Positions 8,737-18,014 of a stretch of DNA of 64,000 nt are shown in pieces. The stretch is taken from the NCBI RefSeq assembly GCF_004123835.1, contig NZ_MZMU01000018.1:1-64000 (forward strand). Reading direction: 5' to 3'. The translations under genes and the position numbers were made by a program. Below the pieces are notes generated by a model. That model ran no database searches and was not told the origin of the DNA. It was given only the letters and a program-made list of their open reading frames with translations. The number at the start of each line of letters is the position of its first letter. Position 1 is the stretch's first letter. The stretch comes from Rhizobium leguminosarum. GTDB lineage: Bacteria > Pseudomonadota > Alphaproteobacteria > Rhizobiales > Rhizobiaceae.

Positions 8737-8751
8737 CCTGCATGCCTGTCA

Positions 8752-8799
8752 GCCTGCCGAAGGCATCTTTAAGCGGTCCACTAAGAACCTTCGGCAGGC
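8752..8799. repeat. Perfect 12-bp inverted repeat
   Basis: GCCTGCCGAAGG (8752-8763) is the exact reverse complement of CCTTCGGCAGGC (8788-8799), with a 24-base loop. It lies 15 bp after another perfect inverted repeat. No T-run follows, so it is not a classical terminator, and no neighbouring gene ends here. Confidence 0.6.
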
Positions 8800-9392
8800 G
8801 ACTGCGCGGCCCTCGAACGGGGCGTTCTCTATAAGCTTCCAGATGATGTGCATCCGGCAAGATCGCCGCGGGTAAATCTGTGGCGTGGCGGATACAGCTG
8901 TAAATCACTCCTTTAGCGTAATCGTTTTATCAGCGGGTTATCACCATAACCGGCAACGTGACGTCTTGCCTATGCCGGCGGGTTCTGTCAGCTCCTGTCG
9001 TCTGGGCGACAAATCTGCGCTGGATGGGAACGATCGATAATGCATTCAACGGGTTGGTCTTTTTGACGCCTGCCACGCCCGAGTTCGGCCTGCATCAGCT
9101 GACGCACGCCGCTGGTCTCGATGCCGATATCACGCGGAGATCCACCTGCTCCGCTGCAAGCTGCTGCACTTTATCCAACAATCGTCTAATATACATCCAA
9201 GCCCCGCTCATCCATCCCGTCTGCGGTCTCTGATGAAGTGCCGCGGCAGGGGACGACCATCCATGACGACCGGCAAGGCTGGCAGAGGTACGCGCACAAA
9301 TCCGACATTCGGGTCGGCCGCGCGTCGCGCTGGCACCTGCGAGCAGTGGAAAAGAGCATGCCGAAACAGCCAGATCGAACAATGGGAGCAGC

Positions 9393-10391
9393 ATGACTGA
9401 AAATAGCCCTCCCCCATTTTCATTTCGATTTAGTGGTTCGTCCTTCGACAACATGGTCGAAACGCTGGGCGGCGCTTTTGGCGCATTTGATGCCGAGCCC
9501 GTCGGCCGCGCCAAGGACTTCCATTGGGGGCTGGATTTCTCCGTCTGTGACAAGGCCGTCCTGCTGACGGGTTATCACGAGGCGGAGTTTCAGTTCAATA
9601 TCGAGCCGACCGTCGATACGTCGGAGTATCTGTCGATTGTCGTGCCGCGCAGCGGCGGCATGGGGGTCACCTATGGGTCCCGCATCGCCGAGGCCGGACA
9701 AGGAAAATTGCTTCTTTATAACAATTTCGAGCCCGACAGCGTCATCATGCATGGGCAATCGAACGTCATCGACGAGTTGCTGATCAACTGGCCCGTCATC
9801 CTGCAGACGATCGGCCAGACTTTCGAGATGCCGTTCAGCGGCTCCCTCGACCTGCTGCCTGAACTGGATCTGTCCAAGCCGGAAGGCCGGTTGATCGGCA
9901 ATCTCACGGAAACCATCATCTCGGGGATGCGCGACGATGGCCCCTTGCTGCAGTCGCCGATTGCCATGGCGCATATGACGCAGGCGCTGGCCGATCTGGT
10001 CGTGCGCCTGGTGCCGCACCGGCTATCGCATTTCCTGGAGAATGGCCCTGCCCTGATTGCCCCCCGGCATGTCCGCAGAGCGATCGAATTCATGCACGCC
10101 AATATCGATCAACCGATCACAATGACGAAGGTGGCCGAAGCGGCCGGCGTCTCCAGCCGGGCACTCGAAACCGGGTTTCGTGCCTTCAGGGGGACCTCTC
10201 CCGCCGCCTATCTGCTAACGCTTCGGCTGCGCGCCGCGCGCCAGGATCTGCTCGATCCCGAGAGCAAGGACACAATGAAGGCCATCTGCCTCAAATGGGG
10301 CTTCTTTCATTTCGGCCGGTTTTCCGCAGTCTATAAAAACACATACGGAGAATACCCTTCCGACACCAGGAAGCGCGTGATCCGGCGATAA
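9393..10391 (+). CDS. AraC family transcriptional regulator
   Basis: The 332-residue protein has an N-terminal sensing half of the AraC-binding-like type (SEYLSIVVPRSGGMGVTYGS, residues about 78-97) and a C-terminal double helix-turn-helix (residues about 225-325). The latter includes VAEAAGVSSRALETGFRAF and the second helix region AICLKWGFFHFGRFSAVYK, close to the AraC signature. GGGAGCAGC precedes the start. The ligand is unknown. It is convergent with the molybdopterin oxidoreductase genes and isolated by a long gap on its left, so its target is not evident from position. Confidence 0.88.
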   Translation: MTENSPPPFSFRFSGSSFDNMVETLGGAFGAFDAEPVGRAKDFHWGLDFSVCDKAVLLTGYHEAEFQFNIEPTVDTSEYLSIVVPRSGGMGVTYGSRIAEAGQGKLLLYNNFEPDSVIMHGQSNVIDELLINWPVILQTIGQTFEMPFSGSLDLLPELDLSKPEGRLIGNLTETIISGMRDDGPLLQSPIAMAHMTQALADLVVRLVPHRLSHFLENGPALIAPRHVRRAIEFMHANIDQPITMTKVAEAAGVSSRALETGFRAFRGTSPAAYLLTLRLRAARQDLLDPESKDTMKAICLKWGFFHFGRFSAVYKNTYGEYPSDTRKRVIRR

Positions 10392-10401
10392 CGCAAGGGG
10401 T

Positions 10402-10686
10402 TTAGGTCTCGTCCCTCGGCGGCAATGTGTAATGCACTCTCATCGTCCTTGGATCGCGCTTGACGATCTGCAGCACCCCTTCGCGTTCCGCCAGGACGTT
10501 GAGTTCCCTGAGCACGAGAGAATGCGCAATCCCCAGCTTGCGCGCAAAGGCGCGGCTGTCACCCGCAATCCCCAATTCCGCGGCGACAAGGAGACCGGCT
10601 TGGATGGATGTCAGCCTGATATCCCTGCCTTGCGCCGCGGCGACGAGGGCAAGAAAACGATCGGCGTCGGAGGCTTCTTCGCTCAC
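10402..10686 (-). CDS. Small winged-helix-like protein linked to the molybdopterin oxidoreductase
   Basis: This 94-residue protein has the segment RAFARKLGIAHSLVLRELNV followed by a short beta-rich end (LQIVKRDPRTMRVHYTLPP), consistent with a small winged helix. Its start overlaps the stop of the YdeP-like gene by 4 bp, so the two are co-translated. A role in regulating, or as a partner of, that enzyme is likely but not identifiable. No enzyme motif is present. Confidence 0.75.
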   Translation of the reverse strand: MSEEASDADRFLALVAAAQGRDIRLTSIQAGLLVAAELGIAGDSRAFARKLGIAHSLVLRELNVLAEREGVLQIVKRDPRTMRVHYTLPPRDET

Positions 10687-12977
10687 GCGGTTTTTCGCCG
10701 GCGGAAGGACACCATGATGGATTTCGAGGTGGGCGTATCGCTTTCCCTGCCCGCGCTGCCAAGCGGCACGAGCACGTTCAGTTCGGGATAGTAACCCGCT
10801 ATGCTTCCTCGCGGAATGTCATAGGGCACAAAGCGGAAATTCTCGGCGATGCGCTCGATACCGTCATCATGCTCGCCCACCACGTCGACCCGGTCACCGG
10901 CCTCGGCATTCATCGCCGTCAGGTCGGCTGGATGAATGAAGATGACCTTCCGCTCCCCGTAGACGCCGCGGTATCGGTCATCGAGACCGTAAACCGTCGT
11001 ATTGTATTGATCGTGCGACCGGAAGGTCTGCAGAGCGAAACGCCCCTCACCCTTTCGCGCCCGTTGATGCACCGTCTCCTCCGGAAGCGCTTCGCAAGAA
11101 AATGACGCCTTGCCTGCCGGCGTATCCCACTCCCTGTGGGCGGCCGTGTTGCGCAGGTGGAAACCGCGCGGCTTGCGCAGGCGCTTATTGTAGTTTTCGA
11201 AGCCTGGAATGGTCGCCTCGATATGATCGCGGATGAGGTCGTGGTCGTCGGCAAGCTCTGACCAGTCGACCACGGCGGAGCCGACCGTCGCCTGCGCAAT
11301 GCCGGCAATAATGGCGACTTCCGAGAGGAGATGTGGCGAGGCCGGACGATTGATGCCGGCAGATCCGTGCACCATGCTCATCGAATCCTCGACGCTTATG
11401 AGCTGGGAGTTGCCTGCCGCGTTCAGATCCATCTCGGTGCGTCCGAGGCACGGCAAGATGAAGGCCGTCTCGCCGGGCATGAGATGCGAATGATTGGGTT
11501 TGGTCGCGATGTGCACCGTCAGCTTCAGCCGCCGCAGCGCCTTTTCGACGAGTGCGCTGTCGGGCGTGGCGCGCGCGAAATTGCCGCCAAGGCCGATGAA
11601 GGCCTCGGCCGAACCATCGAGCATTGCTCCGATCGCGGCAAGGACATTGTGGCCATGTTGGCGGGGAACGGTGAAGCGGAAATGCTTCTCCAGTGCATCG
11701 AGGAAATCGTCCGATGGCTTTTCGTTGATGCCGACGGTGCGGTCGCCCTGCACGTTGGAATGGCCGCGAACCGGGCAAAAGCCGGCACCCGGCCGGCCGA
11801 TATTGCCGCGCAGGAACATGAAATTGGCGATTTCGCGGATCGTCGCCACCGAATGCAGATGCTGGGTCACGCCCATCGCCCAAGTGCAGATCACCCGCTC
11901 GGCGCTGATATAGACATCGGTCGCCCGTTCGATCTCCTGCCGGCTCAGTCCCGACTGGTCCTCGATCTCCGCCCAGCTGGTCGCCTCGACCGCTTTCCTG
12001 TATTCCGCAAAGCCCGCGCAATGTTCGGCGAGGAAAGCATAGTCGAGAACGGAGGGCAGACCGGCGGCGACGGCGGCGTCTTCCGCAGCCAGCACGGCCT
12101 TTGCCATCCCGCGCACCGCGGCCATGTCGCCGCCGAGCTGCGGCTGCAGATAAAGGCTGGCGATATCGGTCGAACCGCCGCGCAGCATCTCGACCTTGTC
12201 TTGCGGGTCGGAGAAGCGCTCCAGGCCGCGTTCGCGGATGGGATTGAAGACGACGACGCGCGCGCCGCGGATCGCCGCCCGGCGCAAGTCGCCGAGCATC
12301 CTCGGATGATTGGTGCCCGGGTTCTGCCCGATCACGAAGATCGCGTCGGCCTCTTCGAAATCCTCCAGCAGCACGGTGCCCTTGCCGACACCGACCGCCT
12401 GACGCATGGCGATGCCGCTCGCCTCATGGCACATGTTGGAGCAATCGGGAAAATTGTTGGTGCCGTAGACGCGCACGAACAGCTGGTACAGGAAGGCAGC
12501 CTCGTTGCTCGCCCGGCCCGACGTGTAGAATTCCGCGCGGTTGGGATTATCAAGGCCTGTCAGAATGCTGCCGATCTCGGCAAAAGCATCCTCCCACGCG
12601 ACCGGCAGGTAACGGTCGCTCGCCGCATCGTAGCGCATCGGATGCGTGAGGCGGCCATTGAGTTCCAGTTCATAGTCCGTCAGCCGGCGAAGCTGCGATA
12701 CAGTCTTTTCCGCGAAGAAGGCGGGCGTGGCCCGCTTCTCCGTTGCCTCCCAGGCGACGGCTTTCACGCCGTTCTCGCAGAACTCGAACGATGATCCGTG
12801 CTCCGGATCGCCCCAGGCGCAGCCCGGGCAATCGAATCCATCCGGCTGGTTCGCCTTCAGCATCGTCCGCGCCCCTGAAATCGGCATGCCGCTTTGCAGC
12901 AACCGCTTGCCGCAGCTCTTCAAAGCGCCCCAGCCGCCGGCTGCCGCCGATTTCTTACCAATGAATTTTGTGTCCAT
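10683..12977 (-). CDS. FdhF/YdeP family molybdopterin oxidoreductase
   Basis: The 764-residue protein begins with the FDCPGCAWGDPEHGSSFEFC segment (residues about 48-67) typical of YdeP-type proteins. It continues with cofactor-binding motifs such as VIGQNPGTNHPRMLGDLRRA and RGHSNVQGDRTVGI, and ends with the molybdopterin dinucleotide-binding C-terminal domain. The family is related to formate dehydrogenase alpha subunits but lacks the usual full four-cysteine cluster spacing and the selenocysteine/cysteine environment of FdhF. Its physiological substrate is unknown; E. coli YdeP is tied to acid resistance. No signal peptide is visible, so it should be cytoplasmic. It is translationally coupled to the small gene downstream. 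Confidence 0.87.
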   Translation of the reverse strand: MDTKFIGKKSAAAGGWGALKSCGKRLLQSGMPISGARTMLKANQPDGFDCPGCAWGDPEHGSSFEFCENGVKAVAWEATEKRATPAFFAEKTVSQLRRLTDYELELNGRLTHPMRYDAASDRYLPVAWEDAFAEIGSILTGLDNPNRAEFYTSGRASNEAAFLYQLFVRVYGTNNFPDCSNMCHEASGIAMRQAVGVGKGTVLLEDFEEADAIFVIGQNPGTNHPRMLGDLRRAAIRGARVVVFNPIRERGLERFSDPQDKVEMLRGGSTDIASLYLQPQLGGDMAAVRGMAKAVLAAEDAAVAAGLPSVLDYAFLAEHCAGFAEYRKAVEATSWAEIEDQSGLSRQEIERATDVYISAERVICTWAMGVTQHLHSVATIREIANFMFLRGNIGRPGAGFCPVRGHSNVQGDRTVGINEKPSDDFLDALEKHFRFTVPRQHGHNVLAAIGAMLDGSAEAFIGLGGNFARATPDSALVEKALRRLKLTVHIATKPNHSHLMPGETAFILPCLGRTEMDLNAAGNSQLISVEDSMSMVHGSAGINRPASPHLLSEVAIIAGIAQATVGSAVVDWSELADDHDLIRDHIEATIPGFENYNKRLRKPRGFHLRNTAAHREWDTPAGKASFSCEALPEETVHQRARKGEGRFALQTFRSHDQYNTTVYGLDDRYRGVYGERKVIFIHPADLTAMNAEAGDRVDVVGEHDDGIERIAENFRFVPYDIPRGSIAGYYPELNVLVPLGSAGRESDTPTSKSIMVSFRRRKTA

Positions 12978-13054
12978 GCGCCCTGTATTGCCGAAGCGGG
13001 GAAAACATCAAGGGCGCACGAGCGATGGCTTGATAGGAAATACCTATCAAGAAT

Positions 13055-14983
13055 TTAGCCGACGTCCTTCATGGCATGCCGTTCTTCAGGCGAATGTGCG
13101 AGGATGCGATTGCGGCCTTGCGTCTTGGCGTCGTAGAGCGCGGCATCGGCCTCGGTCAGAAGGCGGCTCGGGTCGATCCTCAGGGTGGCTCCCGTCGCGC
13201 AGGATATGCCGATGCTGGCCGTCACCCGTCCGAATTCGCTGCCGGAATGAACGATATTCTCCTGGCTTAGGAGACGCGCGAATTGCTCGGCAACGATCAT
13301 TGCCCCTTTTGCACTGGTAGCGGGGAGCAGAACCACAAATTCCTCTCCGCCGTAGCGTGCAACGATATCTGCCGGCCGGCTCACCGACTGGCGCAGGCAC
13401 TTGCTGACGACACGCAGGCATTGGTCTCCGGCGGGATGACCATAGGTGTCGTTATAGGCCTTGAAGCGGTCGATATCGACCATCAGAAGGCTGAACGACG
13501 TGTTTTTCCTGGCGCTGCCTGCGGTCTCACGTGCGAAAGCTTCGTCGAAAGCCCGGCGATTGACGATGCCGGTGAGCCCATCGGTCTCGGCGAGATTCTT
13601 CAACTGCTCCGCCGACAGCCTGAGGGCGATTTCCGCCTGCTTGGTCGCCGTGATGTCGGAGACAACGGCCATCGCTGTGCCGTCTTCCGCTAACCTTGTC
13701 CGGATGCTGCGCCAGTCGCCGTTGTGAAGCTGAACCTCTTCGTCCTTGTTGCTGTGCAACGTAGCGCTGACGGACCTGATCCACTCTTCGCGGTCAGCGT
13801 CCGGGATACCCGTGCGCTCGCCGGTTTCGGCAACGCGGCGAAGGATGTCGCTGATATGAGCGCCAACCACGCGGGCGTCTCCGGATAGCGGAAAGGCGGC
13901 GCGATACTGGTCGTTGCAAAAAACGAGAAAACCCTTGCTGTCATACATGGCGATGCCATCGGACATGCCGGCCATCGCATGTGACAGCAGGTTCTTGCTC
14001 TTGCGCAATTCCCGCTCCAGGGCAGTCCGCTCCGTCACGTCACGCGTGACGCCGGCAAGGCCGATCACCCGTCCCTGCCTATCCTTCAGCGGCACCTTGG
14101 AGGCGAGCAGGTATCTGTCTTCGATACGCTCGACGGAGTCGATCAGGGGCACCCCGGTGTCCATGACCTGCTGTTCGAGATAATAAAATTCTTCGGCGCG
14201 CGGCCGCGATATAAGATTGAAATCCGACAATCCGGTCATCTCCGCCGTGGTTCTGAAACGAAAAAGGCGGATCATATTTTCATTGACGGTGATGAACCGG
14301 CTGTTTCGGTCCTTCACGTAGAGATAGTCGGGCGACTGCGAAAACGCGGTCACCAAGATGCTTCGCTCCAGATCCCATTGCTGCGTCTTCAATAGAACGA
14401 AACCACACAGCACCGTCGCCAGGCAGTTCAATACCGTCATCGGCAGGCCGATGATGGCCAGTACGCGGGCGTGCACCAGGGTGGGAAGCACCGCCATCAA
14501 GACAATAAGTGCGCCGCCGAGCGCGAGGCTCAGCAGCGCAACGTCCATGAGCTCGGGAGATCTCTTCCGAATCCAGACATTGGCAGCCAGGCCGATACCG
14601 GTCGCGACAGCAATTGCGATCAGACCATCGATCATTGCGGCGCCGCCGACAGTAAAGCGGAAGACCATCGCCAGCGACGCCGCGAAGGCCGCCGCGATAG
14701 GTCCGCCGAACATGCCCGCCAAAGCAAGCGGCGAGAAGCGGATGTCGATATAAATGCCGGGATTGACTTCGACGGCCAGCAATATGGACCCGATGGAGGC
14801 ACCGCCGGCTATGATTCCGAAGGCGATTTTTTCCTGTGTGACCGAACGGCTCTGAAATTGGATCGAGAAATGCGCCCAGAGCGAAATCGCCAGGCACACG
14901 AATGACAGGTTGCCACCGAATTGCGTCCAGATGCCATTCACTGCGTTGGATCCACCTTCCAATACATGTACCGAACCAATCAT
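13055..14983 (-). CDS. Membrane-bound diguanylate cyclase (5TM sensor, PAS, PAS, GGDEF)
   Basis: This 642-residue protein has an N-terminal block of hydrophobic helices (residues about 15-200) resembling the 5TMR sensor of LytS/YhcK type (VNPGIYIDIRFSPLALAGMF). Two PAS domains follow, the first containing FSQSPDYLYVKDRNSRFITV and the second AMAGMSDGIAMYDSKGF. A GGDEF domain with an intact active site (ARYGGEEFVVLLPA) lies at residues about 465-640, with the usual DGLTGIVNRRAFDE entry. It should make cyclic di-GMP in response to a membrane or redox cue. No EAL domain is present. An RxxD inhibitory site is not clear. It stands alone in its direction. Confidence 0.9.
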   Translation of the reverse strand: MIGSVHVLEGGSNAVNGIWTQFGGNLSFVCLAISLWAHFSIQFQSRSVTQEKIAFGIIAGGASIGSILLAVEVNPGIYIDIRFSPLALAGMFGGPIAAAFAASLAMVFRFTVGGAAMIDGLIAIAVATGIGLAANVWIRKRSPELMDVALLSLALGGALIVLMAVLPTLVHARVLAIIGLPMTVLNCLATVLCGFVLLKTQQWDLERSILVTAFSQSPDYLYVKDRNSRFITVNENMIRLFRFRTTAEMTGLSDFNLISRPRAEEFYYLEQQVMDTGVPLIDSVERIEDRYLLASKVPLKDRQGRVIGLAGVTRDVTERTALERELRKSKNLLSHAMAGMSDGIAMYDSKGFLVFCNDQYRAAFPLSGDARVVGAHISDILRRVAETGERTGIPDADREEWIRSVSATLHSNKDEEVQLHNGDWRSIRTRLAEDGTAMAVVSDITATKQAEIALRLSAEQLKNLAETDGLTGIVNRRAFDEAFARETAGSARKNTSFSLLMVDIDRFKAYNDTYGHPAGDQCLRVVSKCLRQSVSRPADIVARYGGEEFVVLLPATSAKGAMIVAEQFARLLSQENIVHSGSEFGRVTASIGISCATGATLRIDPSRLLTEADAALYDAKTQGRNRILAHSPEERHAMKDVG

Positions 14984-15408
14984 AGGGCAACACTGGTTTG
15001 AGCTTCGTTAAGCCGCAGACCCGTCAGGCTATATTCGTCAGCAGGTGCGTCTGCAGGCCGGCCGGCAGCAATGCGACGACAGGAAAACGGCGTCCGCCGC
15101 GACGATGAGGTATGGGCAGAGAGGCCCGCTGCCAGATTTGACGACATCAGAAATACGCGAAACCGGAATTGAAAGGTCATGCTCCAGGACGGCGGGAGAC
15201 ATCATGTCCGCCACACCCAGCGGTTCAACGGCTAGCAGCCGATGCATAAGGCATGTTTAACAATGGCATCCTCTGCGTCGGGACATGGAGCCCAATGACA
15301 CAATATAGCGTTATGCGGATAAGCCTGCGCAATCGGGCCATTCGTGAGCAGCCATCCGATACCGCCAGCAATCGCGTCTGCCGACGGCATCGTCCAACGC
15401 GTCTTCGA
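14984..15408. other. 425-bp spacer with no recognisable gene
   Basis: The stretch between the diguanylate cyclase start and the 3' end of the coniferyl-aldehyde dehydrogenase gene has no protein-like frame supported by a ribosome site. It should hold the promoter of the cyclase gene. I see no strong inverted repeat or RIME in it. Confidence 0.5.
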
Positions 15409-16848
15409 CTACTTGCAGATCGCCGCCGCCAGAAAGCCACGCATCGCCTCGCCATAAGGCGGCCGCATCATGTATTCCGCTTCCACCATCTTGCTCTGGT
15501 GATAGACGGCGCGCGGATGCGAGAAGGCGAGGAAGCCGAATTTGCCGTGATAGGCTCCCATGCCCGAATGGCCGACGCCGCCGAAGGGCAGGCCTTCCGC
15601 CGTGACGTGGCTCATGCAGTCGTTGACCGTCACCCCGCCGGAGGTCGTATTGTCGAGGACGCGGGCCTCCTCTTGCTGATCCTGGCTGAAATAATAGAGA
15701 GCGAGCGGGCGCGGCCTCGCATTGATACGATCGATGACGTCGGCGATATCGCGATAGGCAATGACCGGCAGCACCGGCCCGAAGATTTCCTCCTGCAGCA
15801 CGCGCATCTCTTCCGTCGGGTTGAGGATCATGGTCGGGGGCAGGCGATGGGCCGATTGCTGGGAGAAGTTCTCCGCCGCCGGGTTGATCTCGACAATCCC
15901 AGCGCCCTTGGCCCGGGCATCGTCGATCAGGCTCTGGACGCGGGCGAGATGGCGGGCATTGACGATCGACGTGTAATCAGGATTTTCCTTCAGCGCCGGA
16001 TACATTGCGCCGACCGCCGCGACCGCGTGGCCGGCAAAGGCCTCGACGCTTTCCTCGGGCACATAGACATGGTCCGGCGCCAGGCAGATCTGGCCGGCGT
16101 TCAGCGTCTTGACGGTCATGATGCGGCGCGCCGCGTCGGCGAGGTCGGCCGAGCGGCCGACGACGACGGGTGATTTTCCGCCGAGCTCGAGCGTCAGCGG
16201 CGTCAGGTTTTCCGCCGCCGCGCGCATGACGTGATGGGCGATCGCAGTTCCGCCGGTGAAGATCAGGTGGTCGAAGGCAAGTGATGTAAAGGCCGTGCCC
16301 GTGGCCGGTCCGCCCTGAACGACGGCGATTTCCGTTTCGTCGAAGACGCCGGCAATGAGCTCCGCCATCAAGGCGGCCGAAGCCGGCGTTACCTCAGACG
16401 GTTTGATCATCGCGCGGTTGCCGGCGGCGAGAATGCCGGCAAGCGGCGCAAGGGCGAGCTGATAGGGGAAATTCCACGGGCTCAGGATTCCGACAACCCC
16501 CTTCGGCTGATAAACCACTTCGGCCACCGCATCCGGGAACAATGCCTCGTGCTGCTCGGGCTTCAGCCATTCGGCAAGATGGGCCTTGGCATATTTGAGT
16601 GAACCGACGCAGGTAAAGACATCGAGAAGCAGGCTCGCCTCGACGCTGCGGCTGCCGAAATCCTCCGATAGAGCCGCGGCGATCGCATCCTTATGATCGA
16701 CGAGAAGGGCGATGACGCGGTCGATGCGATCGATGCGGGTCTCGATGCTCGGCGGTCCTTCCCTCAGGAAAGACGCCCTTTGCCGGTCAAGCAGCGCCTT
16801 CATCGCATCGGGGCTGGTATCGGTGGCGATTGGGGTGACGGTGTTCAT
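15409..16848 (-). CDS. Coniferyl-aldehyde dehydrogenase-type aldehyde dehydrogenase
   Basis: The 479-residue enzyme is of the class 3 ALDH type used for coniferyl aldehyde. It has the catalytic cysteine in TLNAGQICLAPDHVYVPE (about residue 245), the general-base glutamate in LTLELGGKSPVVVG, a LSPWNFPYQLALAPLAGILA stretch and a C-terminal LPFGGVGHSGMGAYHGKFGF. It oxidises coniferyl aldehyde to ferulate with NAD. The genes downstream in transcription order after its neighbours (alcohol dehydrogenase, feruloyl-CoA enzymes) support this substrate. GAGGGAGGAAACA precedes the ATG. It lies 21 bp from the alcohol dehydrogenase stop, so they likely form one operon reading leftwards from the feruloyl-CoA synthetase. 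Confidence 0.85.
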   Translation of the reverse strand: MNTVTPIATDTSPDAMKALLDRQRASFLREGPPSIETRIDRIDRVIALLVDHKDAIAAALSEDFGSRSVEASLLLDVFTCVGSLKYAKAHLAEWLKPEQHEALFPDAVAEVVYQPKGVVGILSPWNFPYQLALAPLAGILAAGNRAMIKPSEVTPASAALMAELIAGVFDETEIAVVQGGPATGTAFTSLAFDHLIFTGGTAIAHHVMRAAAENLTPLTLELGGKSPVVVGRSADLADAARRIMTVKTLNAGQICLAPDHVYVPEESVEAFAGHAVAAVGAMYPALKENPDYTSIVNARHLARVQSLIDDARAKGAGIVEINPAAENFSQQSAHRLPPTMILNPTEEMRVLQEEIFGPVLPVIAYRDIADVIDRINARPRPLALYYFSQDQQEEARVLDNTTSGGVTVNDCMSHVTAEGLPFGGVGHSGMGAYHGKFGFLAFSHPRAVYHQSKMVEAEYMMRPPYGEAMRGFLAAAICK

Positions 16849-16869
16849 TGTTTCCTCCCTTGAACGGTG

Positions 16870-17976
16870 TCAGACGGCCGGCTGACGCACGACCGGTTTC
16901 AGCACGACGCCCTTTTCCGAATCCTCCACCGCCTGATTGATGTCGGCGAAATCATAGAAGGTGATCAGCCTGTCGAACGGGAAGCGGCCCTGCCGATGCA
17001 GGTCGATCAACAACGGGATCAGAATGTCGGGATTGGAATCGCCCTCGACGATGCCGCGGACCCGGCGCCCGCCGGACAGGATATGGGTGAGGTCGAGCGT
17101 CAGCGTCGCGCCATGGGGCGAGGCCCCGACGATGCCACAGGTGCCCCGCGGCGCCAGCACACGCACGCACTGGTCGATGACGGCGGGCACGCCGGAGGCA
17201 TCGATCGAATAATCGACGCCGGCGCCGGTCAGCGCCATGATCGCGGCGACCGCGTCGCTCGCCTTGCCGTTGACGATGTCGGTCGCGCCGAGCTCCGCTG
17301 CAAGTGCCAGCCGCGTCTCGTTGACGTCGACGGCGATGATCCGTGAAGCGCCGACGACCCGCGCCGCCATCACGGCGGCAAGACCGACGGAACCCATGCC
17401 GAAAACCGCGAGCACTTTTCCGGGTTCGACCTTGAGCGCATTCATGACCGCGCCGGCGCCGGTCTGGATGCCGCAGGCGAGCGGCCCGAGCAGCGCCAGA
17501 TCCGCATCCTCTGGCACTTTCACGATATTGCGTTCATGGCAGAGTGCGTGGCTGGCGAAGGAGGATTGTCCGAAAATATTACCGTGAACCCGCTCTCCCT
17601 CGCATGAGAGCCCGCTCGAACCATCGGCGCGCGCACCGAAGAAGTTGCGCGGGAAGAATTCGTGGCAATAGGTCTCCTCGTGATCGTTGCAGCTCGGGCA
17701 ATGACCGCAGGAATTGAAGGTCATGACCACGTGATCGCCGGGCTTGACCTTGGCAACGCCCGGTCCGACACGCTCGACGATGCCGGCGCCTTCATGGCCG
17801 AGGACGACCGGCTGCGGCACCGGCAGATGCTGGTCGCGCATGACGATATCGGTGTGGCAAACCCCTGTCGCCACGACGCGAACCAGGATTTCACCTTCGC
17901 GCGGCTCCTCCAGATCGAGCCTTTCCAGCGAAAACGGCGTATGGGGCGCACGCGCCACCGCAGCATGGATCTTCAT
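16870..17976 (-). CDS. Zinc-dependent (aryl-)alcohol dehydrogenase
   Basis: This 368-residue class III-like medium-chain dehydrogenase has a catalytic-zinc region (VVATGVCHTDIVMRDQHLP and GHEGAGIVERVGPGV), four structural-zinc cysteines in NSCGHCPSCNDHEETYC, and an NAD motif AVFGMGSVGLAAVMAARVVG (about residue 195). The family includes benzyl/aryl alcohol dehydrogenases. In this operon a role in converting an aryl or cinnamyl alcohol to its aldehyde is likely. ATG 17976 is preceded by GGGAGGAAAGCA. An upstream extension in the same frame to 18162 is arginine-rich and is rejected. Confidence 0.88.
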   Translation of the reverse strand: MKIHAAVARAPHTPFSLERLDLEEPREGEILVRVVATGVCHTDIVMRDQHLPVPQPVVLGHEGAGIVERVGPGVAKVKPGDHVVMTFNSCGHCPSCNDHEETYCHEFFPRNFFGARADGSSGLSCEGERVHGNIFGQSSFASHALCHERNIVKVPEDADLALLGPLACGIQTGAGAVMNALKVEPGKVLAVFGMGSVGLAAVMAARVVGASRIIAVDVNETRLALAAELGATDIVNGKASDAVAAIMALTGAGVDYSIDASGVPAVIDQCVRVLAPRGTCGIVGASPHGATLTLDLTHILSGGRRVRGIVEGDSNPDILIPLLIDLHRQGRFPFDRLITFYDFADINQAVEDSEKGVVLKPVVRQPAV

Positions 17977-18014
17977 TGCTTTCCTCCTCCCGATGATCGG
18001 CTGGTAAACGGCTA

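Larger units (their letters stand above)
8136..9392. other. 1.26-kb intergenic region without a convincing gene
   Basis: Between the importer ATPase and the AraC gene no frame has a protein-like composition over a useful length. Open frames are arginine- or proline-rich and start without ribosome sites. Visible content is a possible broken signal-peptide stub at 8240 and two perfect stem-loops at 8711-8736 and 8752-8799. The region looks degraded rather than a single long regulator region. Confidence 0.5.

Noticed and set aside
8456..8908. 150-codon minus-strand frame in the 8.1-9.4 kb gap
   Set aside because: No ribosome site, no recognisable domain, odd composition, and it runs through two perfect stem-loops; kept as intergenic.
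11331..12794. 487-codon plus-strand open frame opposite the YdeP-like enzyme
   Set aside because: Shadow of a well-supported molybdopterin enzyme.
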